From Ancylothrix sp. D3o (GTDB taxonomy: Bacteria > Cyanobacteriota > Cyanobacteriia > Cyanobacteriales > Oscillatoriaceae), in contig NZ_JAMXEX010000021.1 of NCBI RefSeq assembly GCF_025370775.1, forward strand, positions 1-43,720: 43,720 bases of DNA. Reading direction: 5' to 3'. Below the pieces are notes generated by a model. That model did not search any database, had not been told where the DNA came from, and worked only from the letters and a program-made list of their open reading frames with translations. The stretch's first letter is position 1. Every line of letters begins with the position of its first letter. Shown here piece after piece: positions 26,663 to 36,127 of the stretch. A program made the position numbers and the translations under genes.

Positions 26663-27154
26663 ATGCGTAAATTAACAACAGTATTGACGGGAGCAACCGT
26701 GTTAATGTTGCTCGGTGCAGGAACAGCATCAGCAAATGAGCGACCAGTTTCCCAAATCGCTCAACGGCTGGAAGCTCAGAATCCGGCTGCTTCTACTACA
26801 GCGGGCACGATCAGAGGCATTGTTAGAAGCGTTGTAGGCGATGTTGTGACGATTCAGCGGCCTGATGGTTCCATTACGCGAACCACCCTCACAAAACGCG
26901 AACGTGGGAATATAGGCCACTTAATCGGTCGTGATGTAGTGGTGAGCAATAACTTTAATCAGCGAATTACTTTAGCTCCGCCGCCGGCTCCTCGTGTTGT
27001 GGCTCCTCGCCCGATTTCTTTACCTAACCGACCGCCCACAGCCGCACCGGCAGTAACGCCTCGTCCGGTTCCGCCGGCGCCGGTGCCGCGTCCTGTGCCG
27101 GTTACTCCACAATTCCCCGCACCGGCACCTGTTATCATTCCTCAAACTTGGTAA
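26663..27154 (+). CDS. Small exported protein with Pro-rich tail, unknown function
   Basis: A 163-aa protein starting MRKLTTVLTGATVLMLLGAGTASA, a clear signal peptide. A short beta-type domain follows (TAGTIRGIVRSVVGDVVTIQRPDGSITRTTLTK...IGHLIGRDVVV, about 45-95) that reads like a small OB- or SH3-like module. The last ~65 residues are Pro/Val/Ala-rich (RPVPPAPVPRPVPVTP). The open frame extends to 26573, but the signal peptide fixes the start at 26663. I do not recognise a named family. Sharing a promoter region with the L,D-transpeptidase hints at a cell-envelope role (inference). Confidence 0.75.
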   Translation: MRKLTTVLTGATVLMLLGAGTASANERPVSQIAQRLEAQNPAASTTAGTIRGIVRSVVGDVVTIQRPDGSITRTTLTKRERGNIGHLIGRDVVVSNNFNQRITLAPPPAPRVVAPRPISLPNRPPTAAPAVTPRPVPPAPVPRPVPVTPQFPAPAPVIIPQTW

Positions 27155-27200
27155 TTTCTTAAACGATTTACCACATTTCATAAATTAGGTTTAAAATTTT

Positions 27201-27230
27201 AATGCCGTCCACTGTGGCGGCATTATTTTT
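27201..27230 (+). terminator. Rho-independent terminator
   Basis: AATGCCG (27201-27207) pairs with CGGCATT (27218-27224), followed by ATTTTT. It lies 46 bases after the stop of the small exported protein. Confidence 0.75.
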
Positions 27231-27352
27231 GTCAATTTTGGGGCTTTAAACCGATTTAAAAAATGGGTATAATTTCTGGCGTATAGGGGCATCCTATTTA
27301 TACAGGTTTTTTCTTTTCTTCGGTTGTTGAGGATAAGAAAAGAGTTTTTTAA

Positions 27353-27409
27353 CCGCAGATGTTAGGCGTAGCCGCGCGTAGCGCTACGCAGATGAACGCA
27401 GATGAACGC
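27353..27409. repeat. Composite repeat: decamer repeat containing the 32-bp palindromic element (copy 2)
   Basis: The CGCAGAT decamer repeat (27353-27360, resuming at 27388-27409 as CGCAGATGAACGCAGATGAACGC) is interrupted by the 32-bp element at 27361-27392, identical to 23637-23668. CGCAGAT appears on both sides of the element, as a target duplication would. This is the main content of the 352-base gap before the fetB-like gene. Confidence 0.65.
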
Positions 27410-27506
27410 TTTGGGTTTGTCTGGTTATTTATGGGGTTAGAAATGTTTTTTAAACCTTGCATTTAATAATTTGGAATTTTGGCCGATGGGGGATGGTTTT
27501 TGAACT

Positions 27507-28280
27507 ATGAATAATCAATTAATAACTCCGAATATTGTGACTGCTTTGGGGTTAATGGTTTTGGCAATTGGGATTTCGGCATGGCAGAGTTTAGGGCTAG
27601 AATTTCAATTAGCAATGGCTACAGGACGAACAATTTTACAGTTGCTTGTGGTGGGGTATTTCCTGCAAGCAGTTTTTGAAATTAATAATCTTTGGGTAGT
27701 GTTGGGTGTCGTGGCTGTTATGATGACAATTGCGGCAATTGTAGCTCGTAATCGTATTAGTAAAAAAATTCCTTTTGTGTTGCCGGTGGTTTGGGGGTCC
27801 ATTTTAGTCAGTACGGCGCTGACGTTAGGTTATACAAATTTGCTGGTTGTACAGGCAGATCCTTGGTATCTACCACGCTATTTAATTCCTTTGGCTGGCA
27901 TTATTTTAGGCAATGCTATGAATAGTGCTGCGCTGGCGGGGGAACGTTTAGTTAGTACAATTAATAATAGTCAAGTTGAAATTGAAACTCATTTGTGTTT
28001 GGGTGCAACTCCCGATCAAGCTGTGGCGCAATATCGCAAAGAAGCCATAAAAGCAGGCATGATTCCCACAATTAATACAATGATGGTGGTGGGAGTTGTA
28101 ACTTTACCAGGAATTATTACCGGCCAGATGTTAAGCGGTGTGGCACCCTTGGATGCGGCTGTTTATCAAATTTTAATTATGTTTTTGTTGGCTTTTACAA
28201 CATTGATTACAACTGCACTTTTAACCTGGGGTTTATGCCGGCAGTTTTTTAATAGCGCCGGTCAACTTTTGAAATGGTGA
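27507..28280 (+). CDS. FetB-like (UPF0014) ABC transporter permease
   Basis: An integral membrane protein of the UPF0014 family, whose E. coli member FetB acts with the ATPase FetA in iron export. The 257-aa protein has about seven hydrophobic helices and the family segments GRTILQLLVVGYFLQAVFEI, PLAGIILGNAMNSAALAGERL, LCLGATPDQAVAQYRKEAIKAGMIPTIN and VVGVVTLPGIITGQMLSG. No ATPase gene is adjacent, unlike the fetAB arrangement, so its partner must be elsewhere or it has another role. Confidence 0.87.
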   Translation: MNNQLITPNIVTALGLMVLAIGISAWQSLGLEFQLAMATGRTILQLLVVGYFLQAVFEINNLWVVLGVVAVMMTIAAIVARNRISKKIPFVLPVVWGSILVSTALTLGYTNLLVVQADPWYLPRYLIPLAGIILGNAMNSAALAGERLVSTINNSQVEIETHLCLGATPDQAVAQYRKEAIKAGMIPTINTMMVVGVVTLPGIITGQMLSGVAPLDAAVYQILIMFLLAFTTLITTALLTWGLCRQFFNSAGQLLKW

Positions 28281-28349
28281 AAAAGTTATTTTTCGTTGGT
28301 TAATGTAGGGGCGGTTTCCCCATGTCCGCCCCAAACTGCTCACCGGCAA

Positions 28350-29312
28350 TTACTGTTTATCAGCAGCCATTTCCGGTTTAAGAATAGCTTGGCCGATGCG
28401 TTCGCGCCACCAAGCTAACAGCGTACTGGCAATGAAAATACTTGAATATGCACCAGCAGCAAAGCCAATAATTAATGCCAAAGCGAAGAACTTTAAGGTT
28501 TCGCCTCCAAAAATGAAAATGGCAAATAAAGTCAGCAAAGTGGTAAAAGTGGTATTAATAGAACGAGTTAACGTTTGATTAACGGCATCATCAACAACTT
28601 GGTTTATATGTAGTTCTGGATGCAGTTTCAAAACTTCTCGAACTCGGTCATAAATAACCACCGTATCATTAACAGAAAATCCGATAATTGTCAAGAGGGC
28701 AACGATAAATAAACTATCAACTTCTACCCCCAAAACTAAACCGAGAATCGAGAAAATGCCCACCGTAACTAAAACATCGTGAAAGAGAGCCACAAAGGCA
28801 AAAAAGGCATAATCAAGCTGAAAACGAAACGTCAGGTAAACAGTAATACCCGCAAAAGAAAGAAACAAAGCCAACAACCCAGACGAGAAAATTTGCCGGC
28901 CTAAAGTTGGCCCGACGCTATCAATTTGAGTAGCTTGGGGGTTAAAAGTACCGAGTTTTTGGGTGAGGGCTTCTTCTAACTGATCCCGTTGTTCAACATT
29001 TAAAGTTTTTGTGCGAATAGAAAGAGCGTGCTTTTCATCTCCCAAAACTTGAATGCTGCTACCGGCCAGATTTTGCGTTGCCAAAACTTCTCGAACAGTT
29101 GCGGTATCAATAGGTTTACCACAGTTATTTGGTTTGCTACAATCAAGCTCAAATTGTAAGCGTGTACCGCCAATAAAATCAAGGCTGGGACGCAAGGGAG
29201 CACGGATATCAGGATTGAGACAAGAAATAATCATGGCAAGGATGCCGGCAATAATAACCGCGCTGGAAATGCCCCACCAAAGTGACCGCTTTTTAATAAC
29301 GTTGAGTTTCAT
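28350..29312 (-). CDS. secF: Protein-export membrane protein SecF
   Basis: Partner of SecD in the accessory complex that uses proton motive force to drive late steps of Sec translocation, in plasma and probably thylakoid membranes. The 320-aa protein has one N-terminal helix, a periplasmic domain beginning [16 protein letters not shown], and five C-terminal helices. Conserved are [30 protein letters not shown] and [15 protein letters not shown], the SecF signature. It follows secD by 52 bases, so the two are co-transcribed. Confidence 0.95.
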   Translation of the reverse strand: MKLNVIKKRSLWWGISSAVIIAGILAMIISCLNPDIRAPLRPSLDFIGGTRLQFELDCSKPNNCGKPIDTATVREVLATQNLAGSSIQVLGDEKHALSIRTKTLNVEQRDQLEEALTQKLGTFNPQATQIDSVGPTLGRQIFSSGLLALFLSFAGITVYLTFRFQLDYAFFAFVALFHDVLVTVGIFSILGLVLGVEVDSLFIVALLTIIGFSVNDTVVIYDRVREVLKLHPELHINQVVDDAVNQTLTRSINTTFTTLLTLFAIFIFGGETLKFFALALIIGFAAGAYSSIFIASTLLAWWRERIGQAILKPEMAADKQ

Positions 29313-29364
29313 TTTTCATTATTTTGAGTTGATTGTGCAGAGCTTCAGAAAAGCAAGAAACCTT

Positions 29365-30783
29365 CTAACTTTTTACCGCAGATTTGTCAAGATTCGGACA
29401 AAACAGTTCTGGTTTTCGCAGTTTGGGTAAAGTAATTGCCACAAACATAAACGTGCGGCTACAAGTAAGCGCCGTAAACATACTAATAGCAACCCCCAAA
29501 GCCAGAGTCAGAGCAAAGCCTTTAACTAAACCACTCCCTAACCAAAACAAAGCGGCGCAAGCAATTAAAGTCGTAACGTTGCCATCTAAAATACTAGAAA
29601 AAGCGCGATAAAACCCAGATTCCACAGAGCGATAAAGGGTTTTGCCGGCTCGCAATTCTTCGCGGGTACGTTCAAAAATTAGGACGTTTGCATCAACTGC
29701 CATCCCAATACTAAGAACAAAACCTGCAATTCCTGGCAGACTCAAGGTGACGCCAAGCAAGGCAAAAGCAGCCATCGTTAGCACAGAGTAAATAATTAGA
29801 GCAGCATCGGCAATTAATCCGGGGAGACGATAATAAACTGCCATGAATATCAGCACTAGCAATAACCCACCCACACCGGCGTAAATACTGCTTTGAATAC
29901 TATCGCGTCCAAGCGTAGCACCGACGGTGCGGTTTTCGACAATTTCTACCGGCACCGGCAAGGAACCACCGCGCAATTGTACCGCTAACTCATTGGCTGT
30001 TTCGACTGTAAAACGTCCTTCAATAATTGCTTGTCCGCCGCTGATGCCGGTAGTGGCAAATTGTGCGGGAACTGTTGGAGAACTAATGAGGTTCTCATCC
30101 AAAAAAATGCCGATTCTTCTGCCGGTACCGGCCAAGTTTTTTGTAATTTGGGCAAATTTTTCGCCGCCTTCGGTATCAAACCGTAAACCCACATTCCAAG
30201 TTTGGCCGGTTTGATCCGGTTGGGCGTAGGCTTCTTTGAGGTTATTTCCTTTTAATCCTACTGATTTGTAAAGTTGTTCGGAAAGGGTGTTTATTTGGTC
30301 GGCTTTTTGTCTAATAGCTGCTTCGTTTTGAGCAGTTGCTTCGGCTTCGTTTTTCTTTTCCAGTTCTACTTGTTTTGCCAATAATTCCTGTAATTCTTGT
30401 TGCCTAACATTTAATTGGGCTGTAACTTCAGGATTGGATATTTCTTCTCTGAAATCAAGCTGTGCTGTGCCACCAAGCACCCGTTCTGCTTGTTTGGGGT
30501 CGTTGACTCCGGGCAATTGTACTAATATTTGATCTTTTCCGACGGTTTGCACCACCGGCTCAGCCACACCCAAAGCATCAATGCGGTTTCTGACAACGCT
30601 TTCTACCGCTTCTAACATTTCTGGGGTAATTTGTTTGATTTCGTTTGTGGTTTTGATTTGAATGGTGAGTTGGGCTCCTCCTTGCAAGTCTAGTCCTAGG
30701 CGAATTGGAATTGTTACCAGTATGGTTATTGCTGCTAGTAGTAATACTGCTATTAATACTAGGGTTGGTGTTTGTTTTTGCAT
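29365..30783 (-). CDS. secD: Protein-export membrane protein SecD
   Basis: Membrane component of the SecDF complex, 472 aa, the short cyanobacterial form. The first helix is at 9-27, then [16 protein letters not shown], the large periplasmic domain with a Glu/Gln/Ala-rich helical insertion (about 135-180), and five helices. The blocks [49 protein letters not shown] and [19 protein letters not shown] are diagnostic; the last carries the conserved Asp of the proton path. The gene sits between pdhB and secF, an order I recall from other cyanobacteria. Confidence 0.96.
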   Translation of the reverse strand: MQKQTPTLVLIAVLLLAAITILVTIPIRLGLDLQGGAQLTIQIKTTNEIKQITPEMLEAVESVVRNRIDALGVAEPVVQTVGKDQILVQLPGVNDPKQAERVLGGTAQLDFREEISNPEVTAQLNVRQQELQELLAKQVELEKKNEAEATAQNEAAIRQKADQINTLSEQLYKSVGLKGNNLKEAYAQPDQTGQTWNVGLRFDTEGGEKFAQITKNLAGTGRRIGIFLDENLISSPTVPAQFATTGISGGQAIIEGRFTVETANELAVQLRGGSLPVPVEIVENRTVGATLGRDSIQSSIYAGVGGLLLVLIFMAVYYRLPGLIADAALIIYSVLTMAAFALLGVTLSLPGIAGFVLSIGMAVDANVLIFERTREELRAGKTLYRSVESGFYRAFSSILDGNVTTLIACAALFWLGSGLVKGFALTLALGVAISMFTALTCSRTFMFVAITLPKLRKPELFCPNLDKSAVKS

Positions 30784-30858
30784 AGTTTTTTGTTTGTATT
30801 TGAGGTGGGGTTTTATAGGGGCATTGGATTTTGTAAGGTTTGATGGGGTATTTTTTAA

Positions 30859-30888
30859 ACCGCAGATGAACGCAGAGGAACGCAGATG
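30859..30888. repeat. CGCAGATGAA-type decamer repeat, copy 3
   Basis: Three tandem ten-base units: CGCAGATGAA, CGCAGAGGAA, CGCAGATGGG. Located between secD and pdhB. Confidence 0.6.
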
Positions 30889-30939
30889 GGATGTCTGCTT
30901 GTTTCTGGGTTGATGTGGGTTTTTTAAGCTGGGGTTGGG

Positions 30940-30989
30940 ATTAGATTTTAGATTGGGGGAATTTCCGCTGATCTAAAATCTAATTTTTT
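30940..30989 (+). terminator. Perfect 14-bp hairpin with T-run in the secD-pdhB gap
   Basis: ATTAGATTTTAGAT (30940-30953) and ATCTAAAATCTAAT (30971-30984) pair perfectly over a 17-base loop and are followed on the plus strand by a T-run that touches the pdhB stop codon. The T-run faces rightward while both neighbouring genes run leftward, so it would stop antisense rather than sense transcripts. For pdhB mRNA it is only a stable hairpin. Confidence 0.55.
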
Positions 30990-31973
30990 TTAGACGCGCA
31001 TTGCTACCATTTTTTGCACGGCTTCGACTATTTGCTCTGGCTGTACTATGGTTAGGCGTTCTAGGTTGCCGTTGTATGGGGTGGGGATATCTTGGGATGA
31101 TAACCGCAATACGGGGGCGTCTAGTTCGTCAAAAAATCGCTCGTTTATTGAGGCGGTTAATTCTGCTGCTATGCCGCCGGTTTTCATACATTCTTCAACG
31201 ATGATGACGCGGTGGGTTTTGCGAATTGAGGCGCCGATTGTTTCCATATCGAGCGGTTTGAGGGAAATTAAGTCGATGACTTCTGGATCAAAGCCTTCTT
31301 TTTCTAAGGGTTTTACTGCTTGGACAACGTGATGGCGCATCCGCGAGTAGGTGAGAATTGTTACGTCTTTTCCTTTGCGAACAATTTCGGCTTTGTCTAG
31401 GGGTACTAAATATTCGTGATCGGGGAGGTTTTCTTTGAGGTTGTAGAGTAAAACGTGCTCAAAAAATAACACGGGGTTGTCGTTGCGGATGGCAGCTTTT
31501 AATAACCCTTTGGCGTTGTATGGTGTTGAGCAGGCGACGATTTTTAAGCCGGGGACGGCTTGGAAGTAGGCTTCTAGTCTTTGGGAGTGTTCGGCTCCGA
31601 GTTGCCGGCCTACGCCTCCTGGCCCTCGTATCACCATTGGGATTTTGTAGTTTCCGCCGGAGGTGTAGCGCAGCATCCCGGCGTTGTTGGCTATTTGGTT
31701 GAAGGCAAGTAGTAAAAATCCCATGTTCATGCCTTCGATGATTGGCCGTAAGCCGGTCATTGCTGCTCCTACTGCCATGCCGGTGAAGCTGTTCTCTGCA
31801 ATGGGGGTGTCTAGGACTCGCAGATCCCCATATTTTTTGTAAAGGTCTTTTGTTACTTTATAGGAACCACCATAGTGTCCGACGTCTTCTCCGAGTACGA
31901 ACACGGAGGGGTCGCGGGCCATTTCTTCGTCTATGGCTTCCCGCAGGGCGTTGAAAAATAGGGTTTCTGCCAT
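30990..31973 (-). CDS. pdhB: Pyruvate dehydrogenase E1 component, beta subunit
   Basis: Beta subunit of the thiamine-diphosphate-dependent E1 enzyme that converts pyruvate for acetyl-CoA synthesis. The 327-aa protein starts [36 protein letters not shown], with the conserved catalytic-region Glu in [32 protein letters not shown] and [24 protein letters not shown] follow, then the C-terminal transketolase domain ([22 protein letters not shown]). It is full length. The alpha subunit is not in the window, as is usual in cyanobacteria where the PDH genes are scattered. The 288 bases upstream contain the promoter and a small hairpin at 32144. Confidence 0.96.
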   Translation of the reverse strand: MAETLFFNALREAIDEEMARDPSVFVLGEDVGHYGGSYKVTKDLYKKYGDLRVLDTPIAENSFTGMAVGAAMTGLRPIIEGMNMGFLLLAFNQIANNAGMLRYTSGGNYKIPMVIRGPGGVGRQLGAEHSQRLEAYFQAVPGLKIVACSTPYNAKGLLKAAIRNDNPVLFFEHVLLYNLKENLPDHEYLVPLDKAEIVRKGKDVTILTYSRMRHHVVQAVKPLEKEGFDPEVIDLISLKPLDMETIGASIRKTHRVIIVEECMKTGGIAAELTASINERFFDELDAPVLRLSSQDIPTPYNGNLERLTIVQPEQIVEAVQKMVAMRV

Positions 31974-32143
31974 CTTACTCTGGAGTTTAACGGATCAAAC
32001 CCCTATTTTAGCCTGTGATGGTTTATAATTCTCAGGCTGTTCTGTCTTGCTTTTTCTTTTTGCAGCCTTTCTAACTCAGCTATTAAATTGGAGATAGTTC
32101 TTCCTTATCAATTTTATCATACCCCATCCCAATAGCGTTTGTC

Positions 32144-32164
32144 AAGAAGATTTCTTCTTTTTTT
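32144..32164 (+). terminator. Small hairpin plus T-run upstream of pdhB
   Basis: AAGAAG-ATTT-CTTCTT followed by TTTTT. The T-run faces rightward, against both neighbouring genes, so its function is uncertain. Confidence 0.35.
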
Positions 32165-32261
32165 GCGGTTTTTTTTGAGCAAAATTAAGTAACTACAAGA
32201 TGCGTTGTTTTTGCCGGTTGACTCTAACGCGGAGTGGGCTGAGAAATTCAATAATTTTTAA

Positions 32262-33230
32262 TTAGCTAAGGTTCCAAATTTTAATCGTACCATCGCCGCA
32301 ACCACTGGCTAATTTTTTTCCGTTAGGGCTAAAGGCAATGGTATTGACTGAGTTTAAATGCTGGGTGTAACCGCTAAGGGTAGAGATTTTTTGGCCGGTT
32401 TTTAGTTGCCAAATAACTATGGTACCATCGCCGCTACTGCTGGCAAGAAAGTTGCCATCTGGACTAAATATAACATCATAAATAGCATCAGCATGACCAA
32501 TTAATGAAGAGTAAGTGCCGGTTTTCAAATGCCAGAGTTTAATGGTTTTATCACCACTACCAGAAGCGATAATTTGGCTGTCGGGACTAATAGCAATTCC
32601 ATAAACTGCGTCGGTATGATCGTTAAAAATGTAGCGTGGTTGCGCGGGGGCTTTTATGTCCCACACTTTAACGGTATTATCGCGGTGGCCGGTGGCGATA
32701 ATTTTACCGCAGGCACTTATTGAGAGGGCGTTTACCGTATCTTCTGATTCACCTAAAGTATGCAGCAGTGAAGCGCTGGCTAGATGCCAAATATTAATAT
32801 TCCCTGCTTTTTGATGAATGCTGTTAGAAGATTGTGCGCTGGGGGATGCAAAAAGGGTATCGGAAAAAGAAGGATCGCTACCACAAATTAAAGTTTTTCC
32901 TTGGGGGGTAAAGGCGAGGGAAGTGATGCGACCTTTCCCGCGCAAGGTTAATAAATGTTGGCCGGTTTCTATTCCCCAAAGGTCAACGCTTCCATCGGGT
33001 GCCCCTACTGCTAAAGTTTTTCCTTCGGGACTGATAGCAACGGCATTGACTCCTAAAGGATAACCAAAGACGCTCCGTAATCTTTGGCCGGTTTCTATAT
33101 CCCATAGTTTTACGCTGCTGTCACAGCTACCGCAGGCTAACAAGCGGCCATCTGGGCTAAATGTTAAGTCTGCTACGGGCCCAGAACGTTCTGAGATGGT
33201 GCTTGTCAGTTGGGCTTTTTGCCATTCCAT
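32262..33230 (-). CDS. WD40-repeat protein (single seven-bladed propeller)
   Basis: A 322-aa protein consisting almost only of WD40 repeats, with no signal peptide. Seven units can be counted, each with an SPDG-type turn and a W-D/W-x-L end: VADLTFSPDGRLLACG, VNAVAISPEGKTLAVG, ITSLAFTPQGKTLICG, VNALSISACGKIIATG, VYGIAISPDSQIIASG, IYDVIFSPDGNFLASS and VNTIAFSPNGKKLASG. Unit 3 carries a 25-residue Ser-rich insertion. Unlike the kinase at 13137, the units here are well diverged, so this is an old propeller. Probably a protein-interaction scaffold; partner unknown. Confidence 0.9.
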   Translation of the reverse strand: MEWQKAQLTSTISERSGPVADLTFSPDGRLLACGSCDSSVKLWDIETGQRLRSVFGYPLGVNAVAISPEGKTLAVGAPDGSVDLWGIETGQHLLTLRGKGRITSLAFTPQGKTLICGSDPSFSDTLFASPSAQSSNSIHQKAGNINIWHLASASLLHTLGESEDTVNALSISACGKIIATGHRDNTVKVWDIKAPAQPRYIFNDHTDAVYGIAISPDSQIIASGSGDKTIKLWHLKTGTYSSLIGHADAIYDVIFSPDGNFLASSSGDGTIVIWQLKTGQKISTLSGYTQHLNSVNTIAFSPNGKKLASGCGDGTIKIWNLS

Positions 33231-33432
33231 GAGCGAAAATTGGAGGATATTAAGGGTTTTATTTTTGCATTTTTTTTATTGTAACACTTGTTAGACGTTA
33301 AGTTTAGAGTTTTTTGAAATTCAGAGGATGGCCGGTGGTTTTTTGGAATTAATCTTTTAGAACCGGATATCTCTCCTACCCTTTTTTGAAGAGAGGAGAG
33401 AAGGGTTTTTTGCCGTTACTCGTTACTTATTT

Positions 33433-34437
33433 TTAGTCTATTTTGTGGCGTTTTTGGTGCCAGCGCCATGCGTCCGTGAGTATTTGTTTGATGTCTGCAT
33501 ATTGGGGAGTCCAGCCTAAAATTTCTTTGGCTTTGGCGCTGCTTCCTACTAATAGTGGGGGGTCGCCTGGGCGCCGGTCGCATTCTATGGCTTTTATGTT
33601 TTTGCCGGTAACTATTTTTGCTGTTTCTATTACTTCTTTTACGGAAAAGCCATTGCCGTTGCCTAAGTTAAATACTTCTGTTTTTCCGCCTTTTAGCAAA
33701 TATTCTAGCCCTAAAACGTGGGCATCTGCTAAGTCGGATACATGGATATAATCGCGGATGCAGGTTCCGTCTGGTGTGGGGTAATCTGTGCCATAAATTG
33801 AAATGGCGTCTCGCTTGCCTAAAGCTGCAAATAAAATGAGGGGGATAAGGTGGGTTTCGGGGCTGTGATCTTCTCCGAGTAGTCCTTCTGGGTTTGCCCC
33901 GGCTGCGTTAAAATAACGAAAGCGAACTGATTTTAAGTTGTAGGCTATATCAAAGTCTGTGAGCATTTGCTCGACCATTAATTTAGAGGTTCCGTAGGGA
34001 TTAATGGGGTTTTGGGGGTGGTCTTCGGTGAGGAGGGGTTGTTGGGGATAACCGTAGGTGGCGCAGGTTGAGGAAAAGACAAATTTATCAATTTTGTGGG
34101 CAACCATTGCTTCTAAAAGGGTGAGGGTTCCCACGCAATTGTTGCGATAATATTTAGCAGGATCGGTAACTGATTCGCCGACGTTGATATAAGCGGCAAA
34201 GTGCATGACGGCGGCAATGTTATGGGTAGAAAAAAGCTTGTCCAACAGGGGCCGGTCATTGGTATCTCCGACAACCATTTCTACTTGGAGGACGCTTTCG
34301 ACGAGTTCGGGGTGGCCGTAGACTAGGTTATCTAAAATGATGACAGGATAACCGGCTTTTTTGAGGGCTAGTACAGCATGAGAGCCAATGTAGCCGGCGC
34401 CTCCTGTGACTAAAATGGTGGGTTTTTGTTCTGACAC
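33433..34437 (-). CDS. galE: UDP-glucose 4-epimerase
   Basis: An NAD-dependent enzyme interconverting UDP-glucose and UDP-galactose, feeding polysaccharide and galactolipid synthesis. The 334-aa short-chain dehydrogenase-type protein has the Rossmann GxxGxxG motif GGAGYIGSHAV (residues 11-21), MHFAAYINVGESV, the FSSTCATYG segment with catalytic Thr, and the YxxxK pair in NPYGTSKLMVEQM. Also present are RYFNAAGANPEGLLGEDH and the C-terminal DRRPGDPPLLVGSSAKAKEILGW. Lies 71 bases downstream of a putative glycosyltransferase gene on the same strand, suggesting a shared role in sugar transfer. Confidence 0.94.
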   Translation of the reverse strand: MSEQKPTILVTGGAGYIGSHAVLALKKAGYPVIILDNLVYGHPELVESVLQVEMVVGDTNDRPLLDKLFSTHNIAAVMHFAAYINVGESVTDPAKYYRNNCVGTLTLLEAMVAHKIDKFVFSSTCATYGYPQQPLLTEDHPQNPINPYGTSKLMVEQMLTDFDIAYNLKSVRFRYFNAAGANPEGLLGEDHSPETHLIPLILFAALGKRDAISIYGTDYPTPDGTCIRDYIHVSDLADAHVLGLEYLLKGGKTEVFNLGNGNGFSVKEVIETAKIVTGKNIKAIECDRRPGDPPLLVGSSAKAKEILGWTPQYADIKQILTDAWRWHQKRHKID

Positions 34438-34508
34438 TTTTTTGAGATTTGGTGAATGATGAGTAATTAAATAATAACACTTAAAGTTTTGAAACTTTGG
34501 GGGTTGTT

Positions 34509-35450
34509 TTAAAGTTTGAAAAAAATTAGCTTTTTATTGATTTTTTTAGCGTAGACCTTAATATTTCGTTCTAAGTCTTCTAACCTTAAAATAGCATCTA
34601 TCGCTAGGCTGGTCTTTAGGCCGGTATCTTTGAGGTATTGCCGGCGAAAATAGGTCATTGGTTCAGCATAAACCCGCGAAGTTGAAAGCGTTGGTTTTGG
34701 CCCGCACCAGTGGATGACAGAAGCATAGCTATCCTGTACAACCGGCCCAGTTTTGCTTAGTTGAAAGCGGTTTTTTATCTCTTGCTGATCGAAGTCTGGG
34801 ACTAGCACTTGAATATCTTTTTGTTTAATGCGGAGTCGGCGTTCTTGATCGGCCCGAAAAATCATAAAATTGAGAAATCCCATTTCTCCATATTTAAAAA
34901 CATCGGGGTGATCTTCGGTAAATTGCAAAATTTCTTCGTATTCTTCGAGACTAAAACAGCCTCGTGTACCAAAAAAAACGCCGGTGCAAAAATAATTGTT
35001 TCGATATTTTTGCCACACAAAACCGGGAAAATATTTTTTTATTAAGCCTATCTCGAAGAAAAAATGAGAAATAGAAAAATCGGAATACTCCGACACCGGC
35101 CTATCTACAATTATATCGGCCTCGGCAAAATTGGCATAACGAAGAATATTTCCCCAAATATTTGTATCTGCATCCAGCATCAAAAAATGCTTCCAGGGGC
35201 TTTCCCAAAAACCAATCATTTTAGTTTTCCCCCAGCCAAAACTTTTTTGCCGCAGTAGATCAAACTTGACAGTGGTGTGGTCAATAATTTTAACTTTATA
35301 CATTTTTTCAATGGAATGATCAGAAAAAACTCCATCAAAAAGTAAGCAAATAGGAACCTCGCCTAAAAAATGACGGATACTCGCACAGCACCCTTTAGCA
35401 AACAAATAATCCGACGGGCAACACGCCACAATGATGCCAAAATCTTCCAT
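34509..35450 (-). CDS. Putative glycosyltransferase (GT-A-like, DxD motif)
   Basis: A 313-aa soluble protein. The opening MEDFGIIVACCPSDYLFAKGCCASIRHFLGEVPICLLFDG reads as the first strand and helix of a nucleotide-sugar-binding GT-A fold. HFLMLDADTNIWG (89-100) gives the DxD metal site (Asp93, Asp95). Later segments (NNYFCTGVFFGTRGCFSLEEYEEILQF, DQERRLRIKQKDIQVLVPD, VIHWCGPKPTLS) resemble the acceptor half of GT8-like enzymes. The C-terminus is Lys-rich. I cannot name the product. It precedes galE. A broken copy of its 5' end lies about 280 bases upstream at 35669-35731. Confidence 0.7.
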   Translation of the reverse strand: MEDFGIIVACCPSDYLFAKGCCASIRHFLGEVPICLLFDGVFSDHSIEKMYKVKIIDHTTVKFDLLRQKSFGWGKTKMIGFWESPWKHFLMLDADTNIWGNILRYANFAEADIIVDRPVSEYSDFSISHFFFEIGLIKKYFPGFVWQKYRNNYFCTGVFFGTRGCFSLEEYEEILQFTEDHPDVFKYGEMGFLNFMIFRADQERRLRIKQKDIQVLVPDFDQQEIKNRFQLSKTGPVVQDSYASVIHWCGPKPTLSTSRVYAEPMTYFRRQYLKDTGLKTSLAIDAILRLEDLERNIKVYAKKINKKLIFFKL

Positions 35451-35566
35451 AATTCCTCGATGCAGTGCCTGATGATAGATGAGGGTATTATTGGCTAAAA
35501 CTTTGTCAATTAAAGAACCCCGTCAGAGGCCGGCTTAATTGCTCAATTAGGTGATCACTTTAGCAC

Positions 35567-35598
35567 AAAAAGCCGCCCTAGAAGAAGGCAGCTTTTTT
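35567..35598. terminator. Bidirectional hairpin terminator
   Basis: AAAAAGC-C-GCC (35567-35577) pairs with GGC-A-GCTTTTTT (35587-35598) with one mismatch. The A-run on one side and T-run on the other allow termination in both directions. It separates the structural cassette on the right from the glycosyltransferase on the left. Confidence 0.6.
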
Positions 35599-35668
35599 AA
35601 TGATAAAAGATAGAGTGTTTCCCAACAGCGCCGCTGCGGTAAGCTAACTTGATAAATCAACCACCGGC

Positions 35669-35731
35669 CTAACTATTAATACTTGCCCGTGAGTTTTTTT
35701 TGAAGATGACAATGACGCCAAAATCTTCCAT
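35669..35731 (-). pseudogene. Broken duplicate of the glycosyltransferase 5' end
   Basis: The start of the glycosyltransferase gene at 35450 is repeated here: 23 bases around the ATG (35709-35731) differ at one position from those at 35428-35450. It encodes MEDFGVIVIF and then unrelated residues to a stop. This is what remains of a second gene copy. Most of 35451-36127 looks like such debris. Confidence 0.6.
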
Positions 35732-35938
35732 AAATTTCTCATCCAAAATTGTTAGAGGGTGAGAGGGCGTTTGACAGCCACTTTACTAGACGAGATTAAC
35801 TTGGGCAATTGATGCCACACAACAACCTTTATACACCGGCCCTGCGGTTAAAATAAATCCCCAACAAGAATAAAAGTTTGTTTGATGGATGCCGGCGGGC
35901 CAATTGATTCTCCCAGAAGTCGAGATATCAACCCTCGC

Positions 35939-36127
35939 TTACTCTAGGTCATCAAACAAATCATCAGATTTTGGCCGGTCAGAAGTAATGAGAATTTCGG
36001 CATCTACTGCCTTCTTAATCAAACTAAGGCAGTAGAGGTTCTCAATGGCGCTTATCTGTTTGATAGTTCGTCGGTTAATTCGAGTTTGGTTGGGCGCATA
36101 ATAAGTCAGGACAAAATAAAAGATTGA
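35939..36127 (-). pseudogene. Start-less open frame following the fibre-tip-like gene
   Basis: Directly after the TAA of the 147-aa gene, the same frame stays open for 62 codons and ends at TAA (35939-35941). The peptide (FVLTYYAPNQTRINRR..., AVDAEILITSD, SDDLFDDLE) has ordinary coding character, but no ATG or GTG occurs in frame. It is either the 3' remnant of another gene or a C-terminal extension reached only by reading through the TAA. I do not recognise it. Confidence 0.4.
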
